Assembly (NCBI GenBank): GCA_025463215.1
Contig: JAOBWF010000325.1
Location: forward strand, 1 to 61,822
From: Acidobacteriota bacterium
Lineage (GTDB): Bacteria; Acidobacteriota; Vicinamibacteria; Vicinamibacterales; CAVVIG01
DNA length: 61,822 nt
Direction of reading: 5' to 3'
Shown here: in pieces, positions 51,329 to 59,486 of the stretch
How positions within the stretch are numbered: position 1 is the stretch's first letter
Layout of the letters: the number at the start of each line of letters is the position of its first letter
Position numbers and translations under genes: made by a program
The notes under the pieces: generated by a model
The model's input: the letters and a program-made list of their open reading frames with translations, nothing else
The model's database searches: none
Told to the model about the DNA's origin: nothing

Positions 51329-52786
51329 CTATTTCGGATCGGGCACCGTCGGCACCGTGTAGGTCTTCTTCAGCGCGCTCTGGTACTCGCCGAACAACGC
51401 CTTGATTCCGTCGAACTCCTGCTTGACCGCGGCGCGATAGTCCGCGTGCGTCGCGAAGTCGAACAGCACCGCGGTCATCGTCTGCGCGTCGACGGTGAAG
51501 CCCTTGTGGCCGATCTCCTTCAGGTTGTCCGCGTCCATCTCATAGGTATGGTTCGAGAAGGTCGACGTCTGCGCGCTGATGCCGATTCCCGGTATGTCGC
51601 GCGACACGCTGCCCGTCTCCTCGAACCCCTGCGGCTTCCCGGGGACGTCGGTGACGCCGGTGGCGCCGAAGCTTTTCATGTACGCGAACCCGAGGTCGCC
51701 GAGCGTGGCCAGGCTGACGCCGTCGACGAGATGGCTGTAGTGATCGATCTTGACCTTGGTTCCGGTCGCGAGCGCCGCCGCCTTCGCCGCGTTGTCGACG
51801 AACTCCACGACCTGCGCGAGATAGACCTCGTCGGGATAGCGGATGTAGAAGTCGGCGACCGTGCGATCCGGCACCACGTTCGGCGCCGTGCCGCCCTCGA
51901 GGATGTAGCCCTGGATCCGCGCCTCGGGGCGGATGCTCGGGCGCACCGCGTCGATGTTGCCGAACAGCAGGTTCATCGCGGTCAGCGCGTTGCGGCCGTT
52001 CCACGGCGTCATCTGGTGCGTCGGCGCGCCGGAAAAGGTGTACTTGGTGCCGACGATGTTCAGGCAGCAGGTGCCGAAGCCGGGCGCCGGCCGCGCCGTG
52101 ACGCTCGAGGCGTGGCTGCGGATGATGACGTCGGCGCCGTCGAACGCGTGCGCGAGGTGCATCTCGGTTTTCGCCACCGGCGGCATCATCTCCTCGCCCG
52201 GCGTGCCGTAGACGATGACGCTGCCAGGCGACTTGGTGCGCGCGAGATACTCCGCCATCGCGATCGCCGCGGCCATGCCGACCGGCCCCTGCGCGCTGTG
52301 CTGGTCACCGTGGAACGCCCCCTTGGTGCCGCGCAGCGCGTCGTACTCGAGGATCACGCCGAGGACCGGGCTGCCGTTGTTCTGCTTGAACTTGGCGACG
52401 AACGCGGTCGACAGGCCGGCGGTGCCGGTCTCGACGGTGAAGTTGTGCTGACGCAGATAATCGGTCAGCTTGCCGATCGACCGCTTCTCCTCGAAGCCGA
52501 TCTCGGGATGGGTCGCAATGTCGTCGGCGAGCGCGAGGAGCTCCTTGTCCATCAGCTCCTTGGCGCGCGCGACCACCTGATCGCGGGTCGCGTTCGGTCC
52601 GGTCATCCGCGTCACCAGGCCGGGAACGTCGAGCGCCTGCTCGAGCGTCGCCATCTTCTTCAAGACGTCGCGCGCCGCTTCTTTTTCGGTCGTGGTGTCC
52701 TGGGCTGACGCAGGAGAAGTCAGAAGGAAGAAGGCAGAAGCTAGAAGGAAAGTCAGGAGGAACGTCCGACGAAGGCGCTGCATCAT
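51329..52786 (-). CDS. M20-family amidohydrolase (AbgB-like)
   Basis: Metal-dependent amidohydrolase of 485 residues with a signal peptide. It shows the M20 metal blocks HGDQHSAQGPVG and GTPGEEMMPPVAKTEM and a dimerisation-type lid region, matching the aminobenzoyl-glutamate hydrolase (AbgB) branch. Two ATGs in a row open the frame; TATAAT lies 6 bases before the first. The hydrophobic core of the signal peptide (residues 12-24) comes from a 7-base repeat array. The in vivo substrate is unknown. Confidence 0.85.
   Translation of the reverse strand: MMQRLRRTFLLTFLLASAFFLLTSPASAQDTTTEKEAARDVLKKMATLEQALDVPGLVTRMTGPNATRDQVVARAKELMDKELLALADDIATHPEIGFEEKRSIGKLTDYLRQHNFTVETGTAGLSTAFVAKFKQNNGSPVLGVILEYDALRGTKGAFHGDQHSAQGPVGMAAAIAMAEYLARTKSPGSVIVYGTPGEEMMPPVAKTEMHLAHAFDGADVIIRSHASSVTARPAPGFGTCCLNIVGTKYTFSGAPTHQMTPWNGRNALTAMNLLFGNIDAVRPSIRPEARIQGYILEGGTAPNVVPDRTVADFYIRYPDEVYLAQVVEFVDNAAKAAALATGTKVKIDHYSHLVDGVSLATLGDLGFAYMKSFGATGVTDVPGKPQGFEETGSVSRDIPGIGISAQTSTFSNHTYEMDADNLKEIGHKGFTVDAQTMTAVLFDFATHADYRAAVKQEFDGIKALFGEYQSALKKTYTVPTVPDPK
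52715..52763 (-). repeat. 7-base repeat array, AGAAGGA type, forming a signal-peptide core
   Basis: Units AGAAGTC, AGAAGGA, AGAAGGC, AGAAGCT, AGAAGGA, AAGTCAG. On the minus strand three 7-base units make seven codons, giving hydrophobic Phe/Leu-rich repeats (FLLASAFFLLTS). Confidence 0.85.
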
Positions 52787-52792
52787 GACCCG

Positions 52793-52798
52793 ATTATA
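52793..52798 (-). promoter_or_regulatory. -10 box TATAAT of the M20 amidohydrolase
   Basis: TATAAT then 6 bases to the ATG at 52786. Leaderless-type spacing. Confidence 0.55.
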
Positions 52799-52823
52799 GC
52801 CAAGCGCGACGAGCCCATCAGCG

Positions 52824-52858
52824 ATGGCCATGGCGACTAGCCATCAGCCATCAGCCAT
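52824..52858. repeat. 7-base repeat array, CATCAGC / GGCTGAT
   Basis: Units CATCAGC with a short inverse GATGGCC part. It sits between the end of the exopolysaccharide operon (52861) and the M20 promoter. Confidence 0.75.
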
Positions 52859-52860
52859 AC

Positions 52861-53673
52861 CTACCGCTGATCCCCCCACTGCACGTCGTTGCCGTGCCGC
52901 AGCAACAGCTTACGGAGTTGCAGATAACGCTCGCCGCCGACGCGCTTCGTCAGCTTCTTCGCGTTCCAGAGCAGCGACTGCCGCGCGCACGGCAGCCACT
53001 CCCCGGACGCCAGACCGGCGGCAGCCGCGGCGGTGGTCCAGCGCCGAATCGCGAAACGCCCGACCAGGGTCACCCCGGATGCATTCCTCGGTTCCTTGGT
53101 CGGCTCCGAGGTGAACAGGCGGGTGATGCCGGCCTTGGCCGCTGCCTCGGCGACGTGCGGCGAGAAATCGCCGCCGGGGACCGATGCGTCCCGCACCTCG
53201 CCGCCGATGACGTCGCACAGGATCGAACGGCTGCGCGTCCACTCGTCGACCAGTTGCGGCCACGAGCAATGACCCATGCGGAGTGGATGAGAGCAGGAGT
53301 GGCTGCCGATGACGTGGCCCCGCGCCGCAAGCTCACGGATCTCAATCTCCGCCAGGAAGCCGCGCGTGCCGACGTAGTTGGTCGTGACGAAGAAGTGCCC
53401 GATGCGCCCGCGCGCTTCGAGCATGTCCGCGGCCGCCATCGCGCTGCTGCCGCCGTCGTCGAATGTGATCGCGGCCATGGCCACGCCGGGATCGGCAGGA
53501 TGGCCAGGGCGGGCCGGATCGCCAGGAGAACGCGGAGCGCGGCGATCGATCGCGTCGAGCTGTGCGGCGAACGTCTCGGGCGTCACTTTGTAGAGTGCGG
53601 CGTCTCGCCCGGGGAAGCCGCTCGTGTCCTCGTGGCCCGCGGCGACGACGTCGTGGTACATCAGCGCGGTCAC
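52861..53673 (-). CDS. Polysaccharide deacetylase of the exopolysaccharide operon
   Basis: NodB-type deacetylase of 270 residues without a signal peptide. Motifs: MYHDVV at the start, AAITFDDGG (metal Asp), HVIGSHSCSHP (metal His pair). It belongs to the cytoplasmic or membrane-associated type found in exopolysaccharide clusters and would trim acetyl groups from sugar units. The GTG at 53673 overlaps the formyltransferase stop (GTGA). It is the last gene of the operon. Confidence 0.85.
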   Translation of the reverse strand: MTALMYHDVVAAGHEDTSGFPGRDAALYKVTPETFAAQLDAIDRRAPRSPGDPARPGHPADPGVAMAAITFDDGGSSAMAAADMLEARGRIGHFFVTTNYVGTRGFLAEIEIRELAARGHVIGSHSCSHPLRMGHCSWPQLVDEWTRSRSILCDVIGGEVRDASVPGGDFSPHVAEAAAKAGITRLFTSEPTKEPRNASGVTLVGRFAIRRWTTAAAAAGLASGEWLPCARQSLLWNAKKLTKRVGGERYLQLRKLLLRHGNDVQWGDQR

Positions 53674-54545
53674 GGGCGGCCTTCTTGAGATTTCAGATTT
53701 CTGATTTCAGAATTCAGACTTCGTACTTCAGCCTTCAGACCCTGTCCGTCAGACTTCTCACTTCGTACGTCAAACGTCCGAGCGCGGCGAAGCAGCGCGA
53801 GGTGAGCGCTGAGCCACGGCTGGCCCCACGCTGCCGACTTCCGTCCCGTCGTGTCGAGCGTCGCCGCGCGGCCAGCCTCGATTTCCAGCAGCTTGTCGCG
53901 AATCGCGTCGAGGTGATCGAGCACGGCGCGGTGCTGCATGATCACGTGCGATTCGCGCGGGTCGGCGTCGATGTGGAAGTAGCCGAACACCGGGCCGGTG
54001 TCGACGCCTTTATCGATCCGCAGCAGGGTCATGCCGACGTTGCGGTGATCGCCGGTCGCCATCGCCCAGAAACAGCCGTGCGCGTTGCGATACTCGGGAC
54101 AGATGCCCGGGTGCATGACGAACGTGCCGAGCGCCGGGATCGAGAACACCCGCTCGGCGAGCAGCGTCTTGCAGCGGGCGATCACGAGGTCCGGTCGCTG
54201 CGCCGCGATGAAGGCCTGCGCGTCAGGCGAGTTCGGCGACGAGACGATCACCTCGGGGGCATCGACGCGCTGTGGATAGGACGCGCGCAGCCGATCGAGC
54301 TCCCGCGCCTCCCACTCACGATCGCCGCTCGCCTGCCACAGGCGATGGAAGACCCGGAACGCGAGCACATCGAGGAACCGCAGCCAGCCGACGCGCTTCA
54401 CCTCGCGCGCGATCCGCTTGCGCAGCCGCCCGCCAGGCTCGCGGATCACGACCGTGCCGGTGAACGTCGAGAACGACCCGAACCACCGCGCCAGACCTTC
54501 ACGATCGAGCGCGGCGTCCTCGTGGCAGATGAGTAACGTCCGCAT
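53670..54545 (-). CDS. Formyltransferase (methionyl-tRNA formyltransferase-like)
   Basis: Protein of 291 residues with the formyltransferase motif HPGICPEYRNAHGCFWA (about residues 140-157) and later block GVDTGPVFGYF. It is shorter than tRNA formyltransferase and lies in a sugar operon, so it likely N-formylates an amino-sugar nucleotide. Its last 35 residues (from FDVRSEKS) are encoded by a 7-base repeat array. The gap to the AlgD gene is 9 bases. Confidence 0.82.
   Translation of the reverse strand: MRTLLICHEDAALDREGLARWFGSFSTFTGTVVIREPGGRLRKRIAREVKRVGWLRFLDVLAFRVFHRLWQASGDREWEARELDRLRASYPQRVDAPEVIVSSPNSPDAQAFIAAQRPDLVIARCKTLLAERVFSIPALGTFVMHPGICPEYRNAHGCFWAMATGDHRNVGMTLLRIDKGVDTGPVFGYFHIDADPRESHVIMQHRAVLDHLDAIRDKLLEIEAGRAATLDTTGRKSAAWGQPWLSAHLALLRRARTFDVRSEKSDGQGLKAEVRSLNSEIRNLKSQEGRP
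53688..53780. repeat. 7-base repeat array, GATTTCA / GACTTCT type
   Basis: Units GATTTCA, GATTTCT, GATTTCA, GAATTCA, GACTTCG, TACTTCA, GCCTTCA, TCCGTCA, GACTTCT, CACTTCG. It encodes the C-terminal tail of the formyltransferase. Confidence 0.85.
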
Positions 54546-54554
54546 CGGTGTCTC

Positions 54555-55871
54555 TTACCAGCAGATGCCGCGGTAATCGGCCTTGACCAGCGAGCCGTAA
54601 ATCGGGAGCCGGACCAGGTCGATGACGATCTGATCGGCGCGGCAGTCCATCACCGCCTGCGCGAATTCCGGCGCCTGGTTGCCGACGACGATGACCTCGG
54701 AACCGTCGATCACTTCCGCGATCGTGTTGCACAGCAGCGAGGACAGGTGCGGGATCTGTTTGACGATGTAGTCCTTGTTGGCGCCGACCAGCTTGGCCAT
54801 CGACACGTTCTTGTCATAGATCTTCAGCGACACGCCCTTGCCGAGCAGCGCCTCGGCGAGGATGACGATCGGACTCTCGCGCAGGTCGTCGGTGCCGGCC
54901 TTGAAGCTGAACCCGAGCAGGCCGACCTGCTTCTTGCCGGTCTCGAGCACCTGATCGAGTGCCTGCTGTATCTGCGCCTTGTTGCTCGGCAGGATCTGCG
55001 AAATGAGCGGCAGCTCGACGTCCATCTCCTTCGCCCGATATTGCAGCGCGCGCACGTCCTTCGGCAGGCACGATCCGCCGAAGGCGAAGCCGGGCTTGAG
55101 GTAGTACGGCGACAGGTTGAGCTTCTCGTCGCGGCAGAAGATGTCCATCACTTCGTGGCTGTCGACATCCAGCTTCTTGCACAGGTTGCCGATCTCGTTC
55201 GCGAACACCACCTTGAGCGCGTGCCAGGTGTTGCTCGTATACTTCATCATCTCGGCGACCCGGATGCTCGTGCTGACGAGCGGCGCGTCGATCGACTGAT
55301 ACAACGCAATCGTGCCGCTCGCGTCCGCCGCGTGGTTGTGGCCGACCAGGGTCAGCGGCGGCTTGCGGAAGTCCTTCAGCGCCGTGCCTTCGCGCAGGAA
55401 CTCCGGGTTCACCGAGACGCCGAACCCGTCGCCGTACTTCTTGCCCGACTCGCGTTCGAGCGCCGGGATGACCACGCTGTGCGTCGTCCCCGGCAGCACC
55501 GTGCTGCGGACGACGACGACGTGGTAGTCCTGTTTGTCGCGAAGCGCGCGGCCGACCTCTTCGCTGACCCGCTCGAGATACTGCAGGTCCAGACTGCCGT
55601 TCTTGCGGCTCGGCGTGCCGACGCAGAGCAGCGAGACGTCGGTGCTGCGGATGGCGTCGGCCGTGTCGGTCGTGGCGCGCAGGCGCCCTTGCGACGCGCA
55701 GTCGCCGAGCAGATCCTCGAGGCCGGGCTCGACAATCGGACTGCACCCGGCGTTGATCGACGCGACCTTGTCGGCGTTGACGTCGACGCCCACCACGTCA
55801 TGGCCGTCGCCGGCGAACGACGCCGCCGAGACGCAGCCGACATACCCCAGACCGAATACGGACACTCTCAC
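54555..55871 (-). CDS. algD: GDP-mannose 6-dehydrogenase AlgD
   Basis: NAD-dependent dehydrogenase of 438 residues that oxidises GDP-mannose to GDP-mannuronate. It matches AlgD closely along its length: GLGYVGCVSAASF, SPIVEPGLEDLL, CVGTPSRKNGSLDL, catalytic Cys in GFAFGGSCLPKD, and GFSFKAGTDDLRESP. The C-terminal YRGICW is also AlgD-like. The GTG at 55871 overlaps the glycosyltransferase stop (GTGA). It supplies the uronic-acid unit of the exopolysaccharide. Confidence 0.93.
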   Translation of the reverse strand: MRVSVFGLGYVGCVSAASFAGDGHDVVGVDVNADKVASINAGCSPIVEPGLEDLLGDCASQGRLRATTDTADAIRSTDVSLLCVGTPSRKNGSLDLQYLERVSEEVGRALRDKQDYHVVVVRSTVLPGTTHSVVIPALERESGKKYGDGFGVSVNPEFLREGTALKDFRKPPLTLVGHNHAADASGTIALYQSIDAPLVSTSIRVAEMMKYTSNTWHALKVVFANEIGNLCKKLDVDSHEVMDIFCRDEKLNLSPYYLKPGFAFGGSCLPKDVRALQYRAKEMDVELPLISQILPSNKAQIQQALDQVLETGKKQVGLLGFSFKAGTDDLRESPIVILAEALLGKGVSLKIYDKNVSMAKLVGANKDYIVKQIPHLSSLLCNTIAEVIDGSEVIVVGNQAPEFAQAVMDCRADQIVIDLVRLPIYGSLVKADYRGICW

Positions 55872-57298
55872 AACGCGTCTCCTTGAGATTTCAGAGGGCT
55901 GAATTCAGACTTCAGATTGATTCGCGCAGCCGCAGCCGGCACATCCCCGGCCGGTACCTCCGCAGGCCGCCATCCGCGATCCGCGATGTTGACGAGCGCC
56001 TGCTCGAGCGAGCCGGCGACCGCGGACCAGTCGTAGCGCTCGAGGACGAGGGCGCGGGCGGCGGTTTCGAGCTCGCCGCGGCGGCTGACGTCGCGGAGGA
56101 GGCTGACGACGGCGCGCGCGAATGTCTGCGGCTCGTCCGCCAGCATCACGTGCTCGCCATTGGTCACGGGAAGCCCCTCGGCGCCGACGGTCGTCGATAC
56201 GACCGCCTTGCCCATCGCCATCGCCTCGAAAATCTTCAGCCGCGTGCCGCCGCCAATCCGGAGCGGCACGATGTAGACCGCCGCCTCGTTCATATACGGC
56301 CGCACATCGTCGACCCGTCCGGTGACGGTGACGCCAGGCTCTTCGGCGAGCCGCTTCACGGCGGGCGTCGGTGTCCGGCCGACGATCGACAACGTCACCC
56401 CCGGCTCCTCGGCGCGGATGATCGGCAGAATGTCGCGACAGAAGTACTGCATGGCGTCTTCGTTCGGCAGCCAATCCATCGAGCCGGTGAAGATCAGGTG
56501 CGAGGTGCGGGGTGCGGCGTGCGAGGTGCTCGGTGCGCCGTGCGAGGTGCTGGGCGCGGCGTCCGAGGTGCTCGGTGCGTCGTGCGAGGTGCTGGGCGCG
56601 GCGTGCGAGACACGCGGGGCGGGGTGCGGCGTGCCGTCCGGCGCAAAGTAGTCGGTGTCGACGCCGGTCGGCACGACGTGGACCGGCTGCCGGATAGCGC
56701 CGGGGTAGAGCGCCGCGAACGTCTCGCGATCGGCGTCGGACACCGCGAGGACGCCGTCGAAGCGCGCCAGCGTCTGGCGCTCGTAACGCAGCATCCGCTG
56801 GTATTGCGCGTTGTAGAGCGCTTTCTGCATCGCGCCGGACTTGGTTTCCGCGTGCCGGCGCCAGATCTCCGATTCGACGTTGTGCGTGAACATCACCGCG
56901 GGGCAGGGCAGCTGCTTCGGCAGGTTGACCGCCGGAAACAGGAAGTCGCAGACGATCAGATCGAACGCTTCGGTCGCGAGCAGCGTATTCAGCCGCTGCT
57001 GGTACTCGCGCGACCGATATTTGCCGACCGCGTACGGCAGCGGATCGACGAGGTGCATCGCCGCGTCCACGTAGAAGCGGAAGGTGCCCTTCACCGGCTC
57101 CGACCGGGTGACGGTTTCGACGCGCGCGGCGACCTCACGCATGCCGTCGACGTCGGCGGCGGGCTGCGCCGGCTCCTTGAACGCGAGATACGTGATCTCG
57201 TGGCGCCGCGCCAGATGGCGCATCAGGTGCCACGTTCTCAGCTTGCCGCCCTTATCAAGCGGCAGCAGCAGATCCGATTTCAGCCACAGAATGCGCAT
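55868..57298 (-). CDS. Glycosyltransferase (PEP-CTERM/XrtA-cluster type)
   Basis: GT-B glycosyltransferase of 476 residues. LPLDKGGKLRTWHLMRHLARRHEI at the N-terminus is like the stp2-type transferases of exosortase-linked exopolysaccharide clusters. The C-terminal half has the nucleotide-sugar site (VVPLRIGGGTRLKIFEAMAMGKAVVS). A linker of about 45 residues (APSTSH-type repeats, about 220-265) lies between the two halves and is encoded by a 7-base array. The last residues (NLKSEFSPLKS) also come from an array. The ATG at 57298 overlaps asnB by 44 bases. Confidence 0.85.
   Translation of the reverse strand: MRILWLKSDLLLPLDKGGKLRTWHLMRHLARRHEITYLAFKEPAQPAADVDGMREVAARVETVTRSEPVKGTFRFYVDAAMHLVDPLPYAVGKYRSREYQQRLNTLLATEAFDLIVCDFLFPAVNLPKQLPCPAVMFTHNVESEIWRRHAETKSGAMQKALYNAQYQRMLRYERQTLARFDGVLAVSDADRETFAALYPGAIRQPVHVVPTGVDTDYFAPDGTPHPAPRVSHAAPSTSHDAPSTSDAAPSTSHGAPSTSHAAPRTSHLIFTGSMDWLPNEDAMQYFCRDILPIIRAEEPGVTLSIVGRTPTPAVKRLAEEPGVTVTGRVDDVRPYMNEAAVYIVPLRIGGGTRLKIFEAMAMGKAVVSTTVGAEGLPVTNGEHVMLADEPQTFARAVVSLLRDVSRRGELETAARALVLERYDWSAVAGSLEQALVNIADRGWRPAEVPAGDVPAAAARINLKSEFSPLKSQGDAL
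55884..55925. repeat. 7-base repeat array, GATTTCA / GACTTCA
   Basis: GATTTCA, GAGGGCT, GAATTCA, GACTTCA, GATTGAT. It encodes the C-terminal tail of the glycosyltransferase; same type as 53688. Confidence 0.75.
56498..56634. repeat. 7-base repeat array, GTGCGAG / GTGCTCG
   Basis: The longest array, about 19 units: GTGCGAG, GTGCGGG, GTGCGGC, GTGCTCG, GTGCGCC, GTGCTGG, GCGCGGC and variants. It is read on the minus strand as an AP-S/R-TS-H linker inside the glycosyltransferase. Confidence 0.9.
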
Positions 57299-59255
57299 GG
57301 GGTAGCGTTTGAATCCCTTCCTGATCGATGAACGTGCGGTGCCAGAGCTCGAGGTTGAGCAGGCTCCAGATACGGTCGCCCCCTTCGGTGCGGCCGGCGG
57401 CGTGGTCGGTCAGCAGGCGATCGACCGCCTGCGGGTCGATCAGGCCGCGCTCGCGCGAGCGGCGATCGAGCAGGACCTCGCGCGCGACGCCGTTCCAGCC
57501 GCCGCGTGTCCAGTTGGCGAACGGCACCGGGAAGCCCATCTTCGGCCGGTTGAGGATCGTCTCCGGCAGCAGCCCTTTCATCGACTCGCGCAGCACACGC
57601 TTGGTCGTCCAGCCATTCAGCTTCCACTCGTCGGGCAGCGTCGCGGCGAACTCCACCAGCTTGTGATCGAGGAACGGCACGCGGCTCTCGATCGATGCCG
57701 CCATGCTCATCTGGTCCTGCTTCATCAGGAGCTCGATGAGATAGGTTTTGATGTCGGCGTAGAGCAGCCGATCGAGCAGCGTGCTCGATCCATTCGGAGC
57801 GTTGAAGTAGCCGAGCGACGAGCCGTAGGCGGCCTCGCGCGTTGCCGCCGCGCGCAGCGCGGGCGCGAGCAGCCGCTGCTGGTCGGCCAGCCGGATCGAC
57901 GCGAAGTTGTCGAAGAACATCGCCTCCGGCGTGCGATCCATCGCCAGGAACGAGCGGCGCGCATAGCGCGCCAGCTTTGCCGGCAGGATCGGGATCACCG
58001 CGCGGGCGATCGACGAGCGTACTGCGACCGGCATCATCCGCTCGTAGACGGTGCCGGCCCGCCAGTTCCACGCGACGCGCGGGTACTTGCCGTAGCCGGC
58101 GAGCAGTTCGTCGCTGCCTTCGCCGGTCAGCACGACGGTGACGTGTTGGCGCGCCAGTGCCGAGACGAAATAGAGCGGGACGCTGGAGGTGTGCGCGATC
58201 GGCTCGTCTTCGTGCCACACCAGCTTGGGCAGGGCGCCGAAGAAGTCCTGGTCGTCGATCACGATCTCGTGCGACACCGCGCCGATCGCGGTCGCGACCT
58301 GGCGCGCGTAGCCAAGCTCGTTGAACGCGCGATCCTTGAAGGCGACGGAGAACGTCTGCAGCGGCCGGTCGATCATCCGCGCCATCAGCGCGCCGATCGC
58401 GCTGCTGTCGATGCCCCCCGACAGGAACATGCCCAATGGGACGTCGGCCATCAGCCGCAGGCGCACGGACTCTTCGAGCAGTGCGCGGAACTGGCCGACG
58501 AAGTCGGGGGGGAGGGCGGAGGGCTGACCGCTGTGCGGCCCGGAGCGGTGAGCCGCGACCCCGGCCCCCTGCTCGCCTCTACCCGGCAGGTCCCAGTACT
58601 GCCGCGTCGTGATCGCGCCCCCCTCGAACACGAGGAGATGCCCGGGCAGCAGCTTGTGGATGCCCTGGAACATCGTGTCGCTGCCGGACGTGTAGCGGGT
58701 GCTGAGTACTTCCGGGAGGACCGCCTGATTTGCCTGCGGCTCGACCAGGCCGCTCGCGAGGATCGCCTTGATCTCCGATCCGAACAGCAGCGCATCCGGC
58801 GTGCGCGTCCAGTACAGCGGCTTGATGCCGAGGCGATCGCGCACCAGCAGCAGGCGGCGCTTCGGCGCGTCCCAGATAGCGAAGGCGAACATGCCGCGGA
58901 AGCGGTGGACGCACTCCTCGCCCCACTGCTCGTAGGCGTGGACGATGGTTTCAGTGTCCGACCTGGTGCGATAGACGTGGCCGTGCGCCTCGAGCTCCTT
59001 GCGCACCTCGCCGTGGTTGTAGATCTCGCCGTTGAAGATCACCCACACCGTGCCGTCTTCGTTCGACAGCGGCTGCTGCCCTGAGCTGAGATCGACGATG
59101 CTCAGGCGGCGATGGGCGAGCGCCGCGTGCGTGTCGCAGTGCAGCCCCGCTTCGTCCGGGCCGCGGTGCGTGATGACGTCGCGCATCCGCAGCGCCCGCG
59201 AGGGCGCATGCTGATCAAGTCCGTCGACCGCCACGATTCCAGCAATGCCGCACAT
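57255..59255 (-). CDS. asnB: Asparagine synthase-type amidotransferase 1
   Basis: Protein of 666 residues: glutamine amidotransferase domain (catalytic Cys2, MCGIAGIV; GEIYNH) and synthetase domain with the ATP loop SGGIDSSAIG (about residues 280-290). In exopolysaccharide clusters such enzymes amidate uronic acids (WbpS-like) rather than make asparagine. A Gly/Ser-rich insert lies at about residues 225-250. It overlaps the glycosyltransferase by 44 bases and is the first of two paralogues in this operon as they lie on the map. Confidence 0.88.
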   Translation of the reverse strand: MCGIAGIVAVDGLDQHAPSRALRMRDVITHRGPDEAGLHCDTHAALAHRRLSIVDLSSGQQPLSNEDGTVWVIFNGEIYNHGEVRKELEAHGHVYRTRSDTETIVHAYEQWGEECVHRFRGMFAFAIWDAPKRRLLLVRDRLGIKPLYWTRTPDALLFGSEIKAILASGLVEPQANQAVLPEVLSTRYTSGSDTMFQGIHKLLPGHLLVFEGGAITTRQYWDLPGRGEQGAGVAAHRSGPHSGQPSALPPDFVGQFRALLEESVRLRLMADVPLGMFLSGGIDSSAIGALMARMIDRPLQTFSVAFKDRAFNELGYARQVATAIGAVSHEIVIDDQDFFGALPKLVWHEDEPIAHTSSVPLYFVSALARQHVTVVLTGEGSDELLAGYGKYPRVAWNWRAGTVYERMMPVAVRSSIARAVIPILPAKLARYARRSFLAMDRTPEAMFFDNFASIRLADQQRLLAPALRAAATREAAYGSSLGYFNAPNGSSTLLDRLLYADIKTYLIELLMKQDQMSMAASIESRVPFLDHKLVEFAATLPDEWKLNGWTTKRVLRESMKGLLPETILNRPKMGFPVPFANWTRGGWNGVAREVLLDRRSRERGLIDPQAVDRLLTDHAAGRTEGGDRIWSLLNLELWHRTFIDQEGIQTLPHAHSVAEIGSAAAA

Positions 59256-59256
59256 G

Positions 59257-59427
59257 TCAGGAGACCGCCAATTCGGAATGAGCGGCCGGCGCCACGCCGC
59301 GTCGCGCCAGCTCGGTGAGAGACAGGATCCGGTTCGGAGCGTCAGCCATCGCCGCCGCCGGCCGAGCGCCGCGGTTCGAGTCGATGTCGGTCACCTCGAC
59401 GGCCGCAACGGGAATGGCTGACTGCAC
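59257..59427 (-). CDS. Possible small ORF before asnB 1
   Basis: A frame of 56 codons from a GTG at 59427, ending 1 base before the asnB ATG. Its end (NRILSLTELARRGVAPAAHSELAVS) looks like a normal protein helix. It lies in the 231-base gap between the two asnB genes, which otherwise holds nothing I can name. It could be a small exopolysaccharide-cluster protein or a chance frame. Confidence 0.35.
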   Translation of the reverse strand: MQSAIPVAAVEVTDIDSNRGARPAAAMADAPNRILSLTELARRGVAPAAHSELAVS

Positions 59428-59486
59428 GGGTGTCACCTGAGCAAGGCAGGTGCCAGCAGAGTTCAACAAAACGCTCCTGAAGTTCC

